Part shown: positions 27,871 to 35,768 of the stretch, in pieces
Position numbering within the stretch: position 1 is the first letter of the stretch
Layout of the letters: each line of letters begins with the position of its first letter
Source: CAXPZW01 sp964221845
Lineage (GTDB): Bacteria > Bacteroidota > Bacteroidia > Flavobacteriales_D > Sanyastnellaceae
Assembly: GCA_964221845.1 (NCBI GenBank)
Contig: CAXPZW010000011.1
Location: forward strand, 1-64,000
DNA: 64,000 nucleotides
Direction of reading: 5' to 3'
Notes under the pieces: model-generated
Database searches by the model: none
Seen by the model: the letters and a program-made list of their open reading frames with translations, nothing else
What the model was told of the DNA's origin: nothing
Position numbers and translations under genes: made by a program

Positions 27871-27878
27871 TACTTTTA
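27871..27878 (+). promoter_or_regulatory. Putative -7 box of rseP
   Basis: TACTTTTA, one mismatch from TAnnTTTG, lies 24 nt before the ATG at 27903. Confidence 0.4.
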
Positions 27879-27902
27879 CGCGCGCACATTGCAACGCTGT
27901 AC

Positions 27903-29243
27903 ATGGATATTCTCATCAAAGCCGCCCAACTCATCCTCAGCCTCTCCATTTTGGTGGTGCTGCACGAGCTGGGGCACTTTATCCCCGCCAAACTGTTCAA
28001 GACCCGAGTTGAGAAGTTTTACCTCTTCTTCAACCCGTGGTTCAGCCTGTTCAAAGTGCAACGCGGCGAGACCGAGTACGGCGTCGGCTGGCTGCCACTG
28101 GGAGGATACGTGAAGATCTCCGGCATGGTGGACGAGTCCATGGACAAAGAGCAAATGGCCCAAGAGCCGCAACCTTGGGAGTTCCGCAGCAAGCCGGCTT
28201 GGCAACGCCTGATTATCATGGTGGGCGGAGTGGTGGTGAACCTCATCCTGGGCTTCTTGATCTTCTCCATGGTGCTCGGCGTCTGGGGAACCGACTATGT
28301 GAAGCCCGAGAACGTCACCTACGGCCTGCACTTCCACGACACCCTGGAAGAGAAATTCGACTTCCAAGAAGGCGACAACCTGATTGCCATTGACGGCGTC
28401 AAGCAAGAGTCCGAAGCCGACTTCCGTCCCAAGCTGCTGTTGAACGACGTGCAAAACGTGACCGTGACCCGCCGCGGCAAGGAACTGGTGATTGATACAC
28501 TGGTGATTGACCTGCCCGGTGACTTTGGGCAGTTGCTGTTGGACAGCGGCATCAAGTCTCCCTTTGGCGTGCGCGTGCCCACCGTGATTGACACCGTTGT
28601 AGTCGGAGATATTGCTGCCAAAGCGGGGTTGCTCAAAGGCGACAGCGTGGTGGGCGTCAACGACGTGAACAGCATTTTCTACGGCGACATCCGCCCAGAA
28701 ATCGTCAAGAATGCTGGCGAGGAGATTGAAATGCGCGTGATGCGCGACGGCCAGTTGGTCAAGCTCACCATGACCCCAGACGAGGACGGAACTGTGGGCT
28801 TCCGCCCAGTGGCCAAAATGGCGCGCTTCTTCGACACCGACAAAAAGGAGTACACCTTCCTGGAGTCCTTTGGCGCCGGCTACACCCACGCCAAAAAGGA
28901 GCTGCAGAACTACGTGATCTCCCTGAAGTTCCTGTTCACCAAATCGGGCATCCAGCAGATTGGTGGGTTCGGAACCATCGGCGGCATTTTTGACGCCCAG
29001 TGGAACTGGAAAACCTTCTGGGACCGCACCGCATGGCTCTCACTGGTGTTGGCCTTCATGAACATCCTGCCCATCCCTGCTCTCGACGGCGGACATGTGC
29101 TGTTCCTGCTGGTCGAGATGATTACCGGCCGCAAGCCGTCTGACAAGTTCTTGGAGCGCGCCCAAATTGCGGGCATGGTTTTGCTGCTGAGCTTGATGCT
29201 CTATGCCAACGGTATGGATGTGGTCCGGGCCTGGTTCAGGTAG
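27903..29243 (+). CDS. rseP: Site-2 intramembrane metalloprotease RseP
   Basis: RseP cleaves membrane proteins such as anti-sigma factors within the bilayer. The 446-residue protein has the zinc motif HELGH at residues 21-25 in the first membrane helix, followed by GYVKISGM. A central PDZ region lies at about 140-280 (GDNLIAIDGVKQES, AAKAGLLKGDSVVGVNDV). The third zinc-ligand block NILPIPALDGGHVLF lies near residue 386, and a last helix at the end. It stands alone here; in other Bacteroidota it is often next to dxr, which in this window lies 22 kb away. Confidence 0.95.
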   Translation: MDILIKAAQLILSLSILVVLHELGHFIPAKLFKTRVEKFYLFFNPWFSLFKVQRGETEYGVGWLPLGGYVKISGMVDESMDKEQMAQEPQPWEFRSKPAWQRLIIMVGGVVVNLILGFLIFSMVLGVWGTDYVKPENVTYGLHFHDTLEEKFDFQEGDNLIAIDGVKQESEADFRPKLLLNDVQNVTVTRRGKELVIDTLVIDLPGDFGQLLLDSGIKSPFGVRVPTVIDTVVVGDIAAKAGLLKGDSVVGVNDVNSIFYGDIRPEIVKNAGEEIEMRVMRDGQLVKLTMTPDEDGTVGFRPVAKMARFFDTDKKEYTFLESFGAGYTHAKKELQNYVISLKFLFTKSGIQQIGGFGTIGGIFDAQWNWKTFWDRTAWLSLVLAFMNILPIPALDGGHVLFLLVEMITGRKPSDKFLERAQIAGMVLLLSLMLYANGMDVVRAWFR

Positions 29244-29399
29244 CCCCTTCGTTGCTTTTCTGACCCCGCCAATCCGCGAGGTTTATCGATCAGATCGGCC
29301 ACGTTCGCGCATGGGTCGGAAAACCTGTCCTGCCCATCGAACAGCCATGAAATTTCCTGCGCCACTGCAGGCTATGGTCTCCCACACTGTGCCCGAAGG

Positions 29400-30899
29400 C
29401 TACATCCAACTACCCTTGAATGACTCCACGCGGTACAGCGCATAGTCGTAGAGCTCGCGGGCTTGGTCGATGGAAAGGTAACGCACCGTGCGTGAACCCC
29501 CTGCTGTAAACAGCGTCACGTGCGCCACACCGCGGTGGCGGTGAAGGAAGTTCTGGTGGATTTGAATGCGCTGAAGCTTGTGCACGTGCATCACCGTGCG
29601 CACAGTAAACGCCCAGCCGCGCTGGTACACCAACACGTGTCCGTTGCTTTCGAGCGAAACGCTGCGGTGGTATTTGCCCGTCCACATCCACGCCAGCGCA
29701 GTGTAAGCCACCATGCAGCCGATCAGCCAAGGGTTGAATCCACCCATCAGCAACGGAAACACCAGCGGCAATAGCACAAACCCAAAGCGTAAGTAACGCG
29801 CATATCCGTGCGGAAGCAACACCTCTGTAGGCCCTTCGTGTTGGCCCTCGAAAACCTGCTGCACAATGTGCACGGTTTGTTCGGGGAAGACTGCCGGAAT
29901 GCTGACGTTCATGGCGCCCGGCACATTCTCTTGGCTGCGGCCTTGCACAATCCGCAAGGTTTCAAACCCCGGAATGCGCCGCAAGAAATTCCCCCGCCAC
30001 TCCAGGAACTGCACCTTTCGCAAGGGAATGGTGTGCTCGTTGCGTTTGAGCAAACCGGCCACCACAGTGAACGACTGGCTGCTCAGCGAGGCCTTGAGCC
30101 CGTAGTACCGCAGCACCACTTGAACAATCGAAAACAAGACCGATGCGGCCAAGAACACCAGAACTCCCACCAACACCGAGGCCAATATAAACGCGCGCGC
30201 CATGGCCAAGGTGTCCTCGTCGATTTGATCGATGGCCTGCTCGACCCAATTGTCAAACTGGGAGAAGGTACCCACGACAAAACCCACGGCCACCAACCCG
30301 TTGCGGATGTGGTTTTGGGTCAAGCCGACGAGCAACAACCGGCCCAGCGACAGCTCTACCAGCGTTTCGCCCGGAGCAGTGGGCACCTCCGGAACCGCTT
30401 GTGCGTCTTCTTCTGAAGCCGATGGCGCAGCAGGGCGGCCGTCGGCCCAGGCATAGTGCTGAAGGATGCGCTGCAAGGCTTGGGCCTCGCCGCGTTTGAG
30501 GGCGTGGATTTGGAGCTCCTTTTTGCCCGAACCCGCCGTGTCCACCTTGACTCCGGTAAGCGACAAAATGCGCTGGATCACATTTTGGTGCAGGTGCACG
30601 GTTTGGATGCGTTCAAAAGGAATGGTGATGTTCTCGCGGATGAGGACCCCTTTGGTGATGCGCAGCGCTCCGCCATCTACATGGAACAAGAAGCGGCGGT
30701 ACTGCAACCAGGAGAACGTGGCGTTGATCACCACCCCGGCTACAACGGCCACCCACAGGTAGGTGAACAGTTTGGGGCTGATGGCCGCACCGGCGATCAA
30801 ACCAAACAGCACGCGCACAAATTTGCGCACGTTCTCCACAAAAAAGATGATCAGCCCCAGCAGCTCTTGGCGGCGGGGCACGGCGAACGCCTCATGCAT
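29400..30899 (-). CDS. Membrane protein with repeated bacterial PH domains (YdbT-like)
   Basis: The 499-residue protein has several membrane-helix pairs and bPH2 (DUF304) domains. The sequence ITKGVLIRENITIPFERIQTVHLHQNVIQRIL is the diagnostic turn of this family, split here at about residues 83-115. It recurs as GLLKRNEHTIPLRKVQFLEW and VYQRGWAFTVRTVMHVHKLQ. These proteins are integral to the inner membrane; their function is unclear in general. The gene overlaps the smaller PH-domain gene upstream by 8 nt, as ydbS and ydbT do in Bacillus. Confidence 0.85.
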   Translation of the reverse strand: MHEAFAVPRRQELLGLIIFFVENVRKFVRVLFGLIAGAAISPKLFTYLWVAVVAGVVINATFSWLQYRRFLFHVDGGALRITKGVLIRENITIPFERIQTVHLHQNVIQRILSLTGVKVDTAGSGKKELQIHALKRGEAQALQRILQHYAWADGRPAAPSASEEDAQAVPEVPTAPGETLVELSLGRLLLVGLTQNHIRNGLVAVGFVVGTFSQFDNWVEQAIDQIDEDTLAMARAFILASVLVGVLVFLAASVLFSIVQVVLRYYGLKASLSSQSFTVVAGLLKRNEHTIPLRKVQFLEWRGNFLRRIPGFETLRIVQGRSQENVPGAMNVSIPAVFPEQTVHIVQQVFEGQHEGPTEVLLPHGYARYLRFGFVLLPLVFPLLMGGFNPWLIGCMVAYTALAWMWTGKYHRSVSLESNGHVLVYQRGWAFTVRTVMHVHKLQRIQIHQNFLHRHRGVAHVTLFTAGGSRTVRYLSIDQARELYDYALYRVESFKGSWM

Positions 30900-31476
30900 G
30901 GTCTTGGGCTTGGCCGTTCACAAAATCGCGCAGACGCACGGCCACTTCGGGGTCCAATCCGGGGATGCTCAAATCCGAGGTGGAGCCGCCTGCAGTGTAA
31001 ATCTTCAACCGGTTGAGGCGAAACAGGCGCCCCAGTGGTCCTTGGGAGATTTCGCTGTGTTGGATGCGGTTGAAAGGGATGGTGGTGACCTTGCGGAACA
31101 TCCAACCCGCGCGGTAGGTCAAGTCCTTGTCCCTCAGCACATAGCCGCGCATCGGGAAGCCCTTGAATTCCTCCAAGAACAACAGGCCAAACAACAGTGT
31201 CCAAATGCCGCCGAACACCGTGGCCAGCACGCGCAAGGCTACAGGATCAGACTCCTCCAATTCGGTGAAGGACACCAGCAATGGCACCAGCCAAGCGGCC
31301 GAAGTGACCAGCGCGGCAATCACCAAGCTCCACAGCCGAAAACGGCGGAAGCGCGGGGGCAGCACCTCAAAGGTGTCGGGGTCCAAGCGGGGCAAGTCCC
31401 GGGTGTCGAGGACCGGGTTTTCAAAGGGGGCGGTTGGGGTTGGCTCTTCCACAGGCGTGTTTGCAAAACTCGGCAC
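30892..31476 (-). CDS. Small membrane protein with one bacterial PH domain (YdbS-like)
   Basis: The 194-residue product has a proline-rich N terminus and two membrane helices at about 48-68 and 83-101. A bPH2 domain follows (YRAGWMFRKVTTIPFNRIQH, SEISQGPLGRLFRLNRLKIY). It ends in a short helix (DPEVAVRLRDFVNGQAQDHA). It overlaps the larger YdbT-like gene by 8 nt, which points to a two-protein membrane complex. Confidence 0.85.
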   Translation of the reverse strand: MPSFANTPVEEPTPTAPFENPVLDTRDLPRLDPDTFEVLPPRFRRFRLWSLVIAALVTSAAWLVPLLVSFTELEESDPVALRVLATVFGGIWTLLFGLLFLEEFKGFPMRGYVLRDKDLTYRAGWMFRKVTTIPFNRIQHSEISQGPLGRLFRLNRLKIYTAGGSTSDLSIPGLDPEVAVRLRDFVNGQAQDHA

Positions 31477-31531
31477 CGGCGGCGCAGGGTCCCGGGCGGT
31501 TGTGGCCTAAATTACACGTCCAATGTGGTAT

Positions 31532-32413
31532 ATGAAACACTTCTTGGTTTGGGCCTGTGTGGCACTGGTTTCAAGTTCGGTCTTTGGGCAGGACAAAACC
31601 TACTCCACCGGCATCCTCCCCTTTCAGCTCACCGACGACCAGGTGGCCGTGCTCCCGTGCCGCCCGGACATGCTGATCTGTGACTTGGACCGCGAGCTGG
31701 TCAACCGCGAAAACCGCGAACTCGGAGACATCCGTGAAACCCTGCGCCAAAGCATGACCGACGCCGTAGCCGAGCAATGCATGGCGTTTGCCACTGGCCA
31801 AGTGCACGAACCCTTGGCCGAGCACCGCGAGGGCTACCAACAGCTGTTTGGGCAAGCGAGTTACCAAGAGCTGCCCGTGCCACAATCCCAGGAGAGCCCA
31901 GAGCGTCTGCAGCGCATCAAAGCCCTGCTGGAAGCCTCGGAAAATGGCCCTGACGCAGGCACCCGCGTGGAGCAAGGCCAGCTGCGTACCTACTTTGGCA
32001 AAGGCGAAACCTTCATGCAATTGGTGCTCAAAAACGACTCTGCGGTGGCCGGCATCCAGGCCCAAACCCAGTTCGATTACCTGGTGTGCATCAACGAGAT
32101 TGACATCCGCGTCCTGCGCCAACACGAAGCCGAGATGGGCCAAGACTGGGACCGTCGCGTCAAGGTGCACTACACGATTTTTGACCCGGCCGGCAAGACC
32201 GTCGCCGGCGGGGCGGCTTACAGCACTTACGCCGGAACCGAAAAAGGGATCGAACCGCTGATCCGCACCGAGTTTCCCAAAGTGGCCGCGCAAATTGCGG
32301 CTGAATTGGTCAAACTTGCGCCCGAAGTGACTTCTCCGGCTGCGCCCGTCCCAACTACGACTCAACCCAACAAGCGCAAGGCCAAGGCCAACAGCGCCGA
32401 CGACGACTATTAA
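31532..32413 (+). CDS. Exported protein of unknown function
   Basis: The 293-residue product has a signal peptide (MKHFLVWACVALVSSSVFGQ). The ATG at 31532 fits this better than the in-frame ATG at 31523, which adds MWY. The mature part is hydrophilic with helical stretches such as ELVNRENRELGDIRETLRQS. A later domain contains FDYLVCINEIDIR and VHYTIFDPAGKTVAGGAAY, reminiscent of periplasmic proteins with a TolB-like N-terminal fold, but I cannot assign a family. The C-terminal tail is low-complexity and basic (PNKRKAKANSADDDY). It lies 3 nt upstream of the antiporter gene. Confidence 0.75.
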   Translation: MKHFLVWACVALVSSSVFGQDKTYSTGILPFQLTDDQVAVLPCRPDMLICDLDRELVNRENRELGDIRETLRQSMTDAVAEQCMAFATGQVHEPLAEHREGYQQLFGQASYQELPVPQSQESPERLQRIKALLEASENGPDAGTRVEQGQLRTYFGKGETFMQLVLKNDSAVAGIQAQTQFDYLVCINEIDIRVLRQHEAEMGQDWDRRVKVHYTIFDPAGKTVAGGAAYSTYAGTEKGIEPLIRTEFPKVAAQIAAELVKLAPEVTSPAAPVPTTTQPNKRKAKANSADDDY

Positions 32414-32416
32414 TCC

Positions 32417-33787
32417 ATGCTTCTCGCTGCCAATCCCGGGCTGGACATCAATGCCCCCTGGTTGGTGATCACCGCATCGGTCATCATCATCCTGTCCTAC
32501 ATCTGCAACCTCATCGCACGCAAGACCAACATCCCAAGCGTGTTGCTGCTGATTTTGATGGGCATCCTCATCAAAGAGGGCCTCGACAGCCTGGAAATCC
32601 CGTGGCTCAACGCCGAGGACGAAGGGCTTGTGCTGGAACTTCTGGGCACCGTTGGTCTGATCTTCATTGTGTTGGAAGCGGCGTTGGACCTCAAGCTCAC
32701 GCGGGAAAAGTGGCCCATCATCTGGAAGAGTTTTGTGACCGCGCTGGTCGCGCTATTGCTCAGCTCTGGCGCCATAGCACTGATCATCCACCAGTTCATC
32801 TTGCCCGAAGCCACTGCGGCCGAGGGGGCCGCTGCCTGGGTCAAGTGCTTTACCTACGCCATTCCGCTGTCGATCATGTCCAGCGCCATCATCATCCCGA
32901 GTGTAGCCGGGCTGGCCGAGGACCCCAAAGAATTCATGATCTACGAGTCCACCTTCTCGGACATCCTGGGGATTATGTTCTTCTACCTGCTGCTGGGCAA
33001 CGCCGACTCCACCACCGGAGGCGCGGTGGCCGGAAGCGTAGTCACCAACATCGCACTCACCTTGCTGCTCAGCATAGTGGTCAGCTACGCGCTGTCTTGG
33101 CTCGTGCAGCGCATCACCGGAAACCTGAAGCTATTTTTGACCATCGCGTGCTTGTTGTTGCTGTACCAAATTGGCAAGCTGGCGCACTTGTCTCCGCTGG
33201 TGTTGATCTTGGTGTTTGGACTGATGCTGAACAACCCCAAGCTCTTCTGGCGCAGCAAGCTGCAGCGGTTTGTGGACTTTGACCGCATCCACAGCGTGAC
33301 CCACGAATTTCACCTGTTGACCTTGGAGACAGCCTTTGTGGTGCGCACCTTCTTCTTCGTGATTTTCGGTATTACGATCGTGCTCAGCTCGTTGCTGGAC
33401 ATTGGCATCGTGTTCTATTCCCTGATGATGGTGGTGGCGCTGTATGTGGTGCGACTGTTGGCCTTGCTGGTGTTCAACAAGAAGGACCTGTTCCCACTCC
33501 TGTATGTGGCCCCACGTGGATTGATCACCATCCTGCTCTACTTCCAGATCCAAGGAAGCTACAGCGAGCAGTTCATCCCCGAATTCAACCAAGGGATCCT
33601 GCTGTTTGTGATCATCGCAACCTCGGTGGTGATGACCATTTCCTTGATTCAGAATGGGTTGGCCAGCGGACGTGAACCGCAGGAAGGCGAAATCCTACCG
33701 GAAAACGGTGAAGCGCTGCCGGCGAACGACTCAGACACAAATCTGACCGAATCCGGCCTTGAAAACGACGGGAATTCTGCGGAATGA
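32417..33787 (+). CDS. Monovalent cation:proton antiporter, CPA1/NhaP-like
   Basis: The 456-residue integral membrane protein has about 12 hydrophobic helices of the Na+/H+ exchanger domain. Helices include VITASVIIILSYICNLI and VLLLILMGILIKEG. The segment GTVGLIFIVLEAALDLKL matches the conserved helix of CPA antiporters, and YESTFSDILGIMFFYLL carries the conserved acidic residue. The C-terminal 45 residues are acidic and soluble (EPQEGEILPENGEALPANDS). It likely exports Na+ or K+ in exchange for protons. It may share a transcript with the upstream exported protein. Confidence 0.88.
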   Translation: MLLAANPGLDINAPWLVITASVIIILSYICNLIARKTNIPSVLLLILMGILIKEGLDSLEIPWLNAEDEGLVLELLGTVGLIFIVLEAALDLKLTREKWPIIWKSFVTALVALLLSSGAIALIIHQFILPEATAAEGAAAWVKCFTYAIPLSIMSSAIIIPSVAGLAEDPKEFMIYESTFSDILGIMFFYLLLGNADSTTGGAVAGSVVTNIALTLLLSIVVSYALSWLVQRITGNLKLFLTIACLLLLYQIGKLAHLSPLVLILVFGLMLNNPKLFWRSKLQRFVDFDRIHSVTHEFHLLTLETAFVVRTFFFVIFGITIVLSSLLDIGIVFYSLMMVVALYVVRLLALLVFNKKDLFPLLYVAPRGLITILLYFQIQGSYSEQFIPEFNQGILLFVIIATSVVMTISLIQNGLASGREPQEGEILPENGEALPANDSDTNLTESGLENDGNSAE

Positions 33788-33817
33788 GGCGATTTTTGCC
33801 GTTATTCCAAATCAGCC

Positions 33818-34171
33818 ATGCGTGAATCCTTGATCAACCTCAACGCCCTGCGTGCCATCTCACGCAACAACGAATCCTTCGTGCGGGAAGTGCTGGATGT
33901 ATTCCAGGCCAACATCCCCAAGGATTTGGATCAGCTCACCGAGCACATCGGTGAAGGCCGAGGAGAACAAGTCCGCTACTTTGCACACAAACTCAAGTCT
34001 TCCTGCTTTACCATCGGCTTTGAAAAAGGCTACGAGTTCTTCAAAGAGCTTGAAACCGCCGCCGCAAAGCAAGAAAATGCCCGTTGGCAACCCCTGCTCG
34101 ACGGCGCACAAGAAGTCTGTACCCAAGCCCTTTCTGAAATCCGCGCGCTGCTCAACCAGCCCCAGGTGTAG
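33818..34171 (+). CDS. Histidine phosphotransfer (Hpt) domain protein
   Basis: The 117-residue protein is a single Hpt four-helix bundle. The phosphorylatable histidine is in RYFAHKLKSSCFTIGF (about residue 56). It would relay phosphate between a hybrid histidine kinase and a response regulator; neither partner is encoded nearby. A GATTTTTG box at 33791-33798 may start transcription. The following gene looks like a degenerate relative. Confidence 0.85.
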   Translation: MRESLINLNALRAISRNNESFVREVLDVFQANIPKDLDQLTEHIGEGRGEQVRYFAHKLKSSCFTIGFEKGYEFFKELETAAAKQENARWQPLLDGAQEVCTQALSEIRALLNQPQV

Positions 34172-34260
34172 TCCATTTCTTACGCCAGTGCAGGACACTT
34201 GACCACGGTGCAGGCCAACGCCCTCGGTTATCCTTGTATTGAAAACAAGGCTATCGGGTT

Positions 34261-34632
34261 ATGATTGATCTCCACCTGTTCCTCCGCATCTCGAGCGACG
34301 ACACTGAGTTTCGCAAACGCGTGATGACCAAGATTTACGCCAAGGGCCAAGCCTTTGAACGCGACTTCCGCAGTGCCATCCGCCAAGGCAAATGGAACAA
34401 CTGCTTTTACCAGCTGCAAGGGTTCCACAACCAGATCACCCCCTACGGACAACTGTCCTTCCTCGAACAGATCAACGACACCATGTCGGCCCTGCTGTAC
34501 GAGACCGACCCCACGCAAAAAGCCGCTGCGTGCAACCGCATCCTCCATTTGGTGGAAACCGGCCTGCAATCCATCAACCCCATGACCATGCGCCCGCAGG
34601 ATACCCCTTCCACCCGTCAAATGGCTTCGTAA
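34261..34632 (+). CDS. Small helical protein, possible Hpt-like paralogue without the histidine
   Basis: The 123-residue product has no clear family. Its layout resembles the Hpt protein just upstream: a helix (KWNNCFYQLQGFHNQITPYG) can be placed against RYFAHKLKSSCFTIGFEKG, with tyrosine where the phosphorylated histidine should be, followed by LSFLEQINDTM against YEFFKELETA. This similarity is weak and by eye. The gap before it holds a small hairpin (CCTTGT 34232-34237 with ACAAGG 34245-34250) and a TATCCTTG box. Its 3' end overlaps the end of dprA on the other strand by 16 bp. Confidence 0.6.
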   Translation: MIDLHLFLRISSDDTEFRKRVMTKIYAKGQAFERDFRSAIRQGKWNNCFYQLQGFHNQITPYGQLSFLEQINDTMSALLYETDPTQKAAACNRILHLVETGLQSINPMTMRPQDTPSTRQMAS

Positions 34633-35699
34633 CGCGAGCCCGGCAACACCCGGACGCGCCCCAAACATTCCAACTCCAACAGGCACGCGGTCGTTTGCGA
34701 CCCGGGCCTTTTTGCGTGCAGTTCATCGCGGTGCACCGGACCAAACTGGGCCAACCACCCGTGCAAGTCTTGCAAATGCACAGGCACTGGAGGCAGCGCT
34801 ACCGGAGCGGTGCCCTGCCCCCATCCCAACTCACGTACCACCTGCCCGGCATCCACAGCCACGGCAGCGGCATGGTGCACCACAAGTTGCAAGCAGCCTT
34901 GTGCCACGGTCTCATCTGGACGCCCCGGCACGGCATACACTTCACGGTCGTAGCTCTGGGCAAGCCGCGCGGTGATGAGCGAGCCGCCTTTGACCGCCGA
35001 TTCTACTACCACCACGGCATCCACCAATCCCGCGACAATGCGGTTACGCCTTGGGAACGCACCAGGAGTTGGGGTCTGCTCAAACGGACACTCGCTGATC
35101 ACGGCACCGCCCGCAGCGAGCATGTCTTTGACCAACGGGCCGTGTTGGCGTGGAGAAACGGCGTGCAAACCCGCTGCGTGCACGCCCCAGGTTTCCAGTT
35201 CACGCTCCAAAGCAGCCCGGTGTGCCGCACCGTCGATGCCCAGTGCCAATCCGCTGACCACCACCACCCCAGGAGGCAAGTCGTGCACGAAGCTTTGTGT
35301 CCAGCGCAAGCCCTTTTGGCTACACCGGCGGGTGCCTACCACGGCCAGCACCTTTTTGCTGTTCCAAGTAGGGGTGCCGCGAGTGAACAGCACCAACGGC
35401 GCGTCTTTGCATTGGCGCAAGCGGTACGGAAACGCGTCTTGATGCCGGCCCCAAGCAAGCACACCTTGGGCCTCAGCCAACTCCAGTTCCAATCGGGCGT
35501 GCTGCCAGGCCTTGCGCCGCGCTGCGGGACCAAAGCGCTGGCGTTGCGAAGCGGTCAGGCGGGCATCCAACTCGGGGCTAAAGCCGTGGGTGATGAAGGC
35601 GTGAGCGGTGCCCGAGAGTTCCAGTATTCGGGTCCATGCAGCAGGGCCTGTGCCGGGCAGCAATTGCAGGGCCAGCAGTGCGGTAAGTTCGACATCCAT
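34617..35699 (-). CDS. dprA: DNA processing protein DprA
   Basis: DprA protects incoming single-stranded DNA and loads RecA during natural transformation. The 360-residue protein has an N-terminal helix-hairpin-helix-like region (LLALQLLPGTGPAAWTRIL), the Rossmann-like DNA-binding domain (VGTRRCSQKGLRWTQSF, VVSGLALGIDGAAHRAAL, ISECPFEQTPTPGAFPRRNR, VVESAVKGGSLITARLA) and a small C-terminal winged-helix-like domain. The ATG at 35699 is chosen because a GAATTTTG box lies 5 nt upstream. It is divergent from the TonB receptor. Confidence 0.94.
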   Translation of the reverse strand: MDVELTALLALQLLPGTGPAAWTRILELSGTAHAFITHGFSPELDARLTASQRQRFGPAARRKAWQHARLELELAEAQGVLAWGRHQDAFPYRLRQCKDAPLVLFTRGTPTWNSKKVLAVVGTRRCSQKGLRWTQSFVHDLPPGVVVVSGLALGIDGAAHRAALERELETWGVHAAGLHAVSPRQHGPLVKDMLAAGGAVISECPFEQTPTPGAFPRRNRIVAGLVDAVVVVESAVKGGSLITARLAQSYDREVYAVPGRPDETVAQGCLQLVVHHAAAVAVDAGQVVRELGWGQGTAPVALPPVPVHLQDLHGWLAQFGPVHRDELHAKRPGSQTTACLLELECLGRVRVLPGSRYEAI

Positions 35700-35704
35700 G
35701 GAGG

Positions 35705-35712
35705 CAAAATTC
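35705..35712 (-). promoter_or_regulatory. -7 box of dprA
   Basis: GAATTTTG on the minus strand (one mismatch from TAnnTTTG) ends 5 nt before the dprA ATG and predicts a leaderless mRNA. Confidence 0.4.
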
Positions 35713-35754
35713 CATCCTTGCACGGGGCTAAAAAAGGCATAGCAGCTTTTGGCT

Positions 35755-35762
35755 TATACTTG
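35755..35762 (+). promoter_or_regulatory. -7 box of the TonB receptor gene
   Basis: TATACTTG (one mismatch from TAnnTTTG) ends 6 nt before the ATG at 35769, in the divergent region shared with dprA. Confidence 0.4.
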
Positions 35763-35768
35763 TCGTCT

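Larger units (their letters stand above)
27532..27902. other. Intergenic region with low-complexity, G-poor plus strand
   Basis: No credible gene lies in these 371 bp between two divergent genes. From about 27650 to 27870 the plus strand is strikingly rich in C and A and poor in G. It contains a CACTTG tandem repeat (27755-27788) and a short repetitive stretch at 27697-27718 with GCATT twice, followed by TTGAATTC. A TACTTTTA box at 27871-27878 probably serves rseP. Confidence 0.6.

Noticed and set aside
29244..29399. 156-bp gap between rseP and the PH-domain gene
   Set aside because: I looked for a small gene, promoter or hairpin here and found none.
34392..35768. Very long upstream extension of the TonB receptor frame
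   Set aside because: It is antisense to dprA. The receptor has a proper signal peptide and promoter box at 35769.
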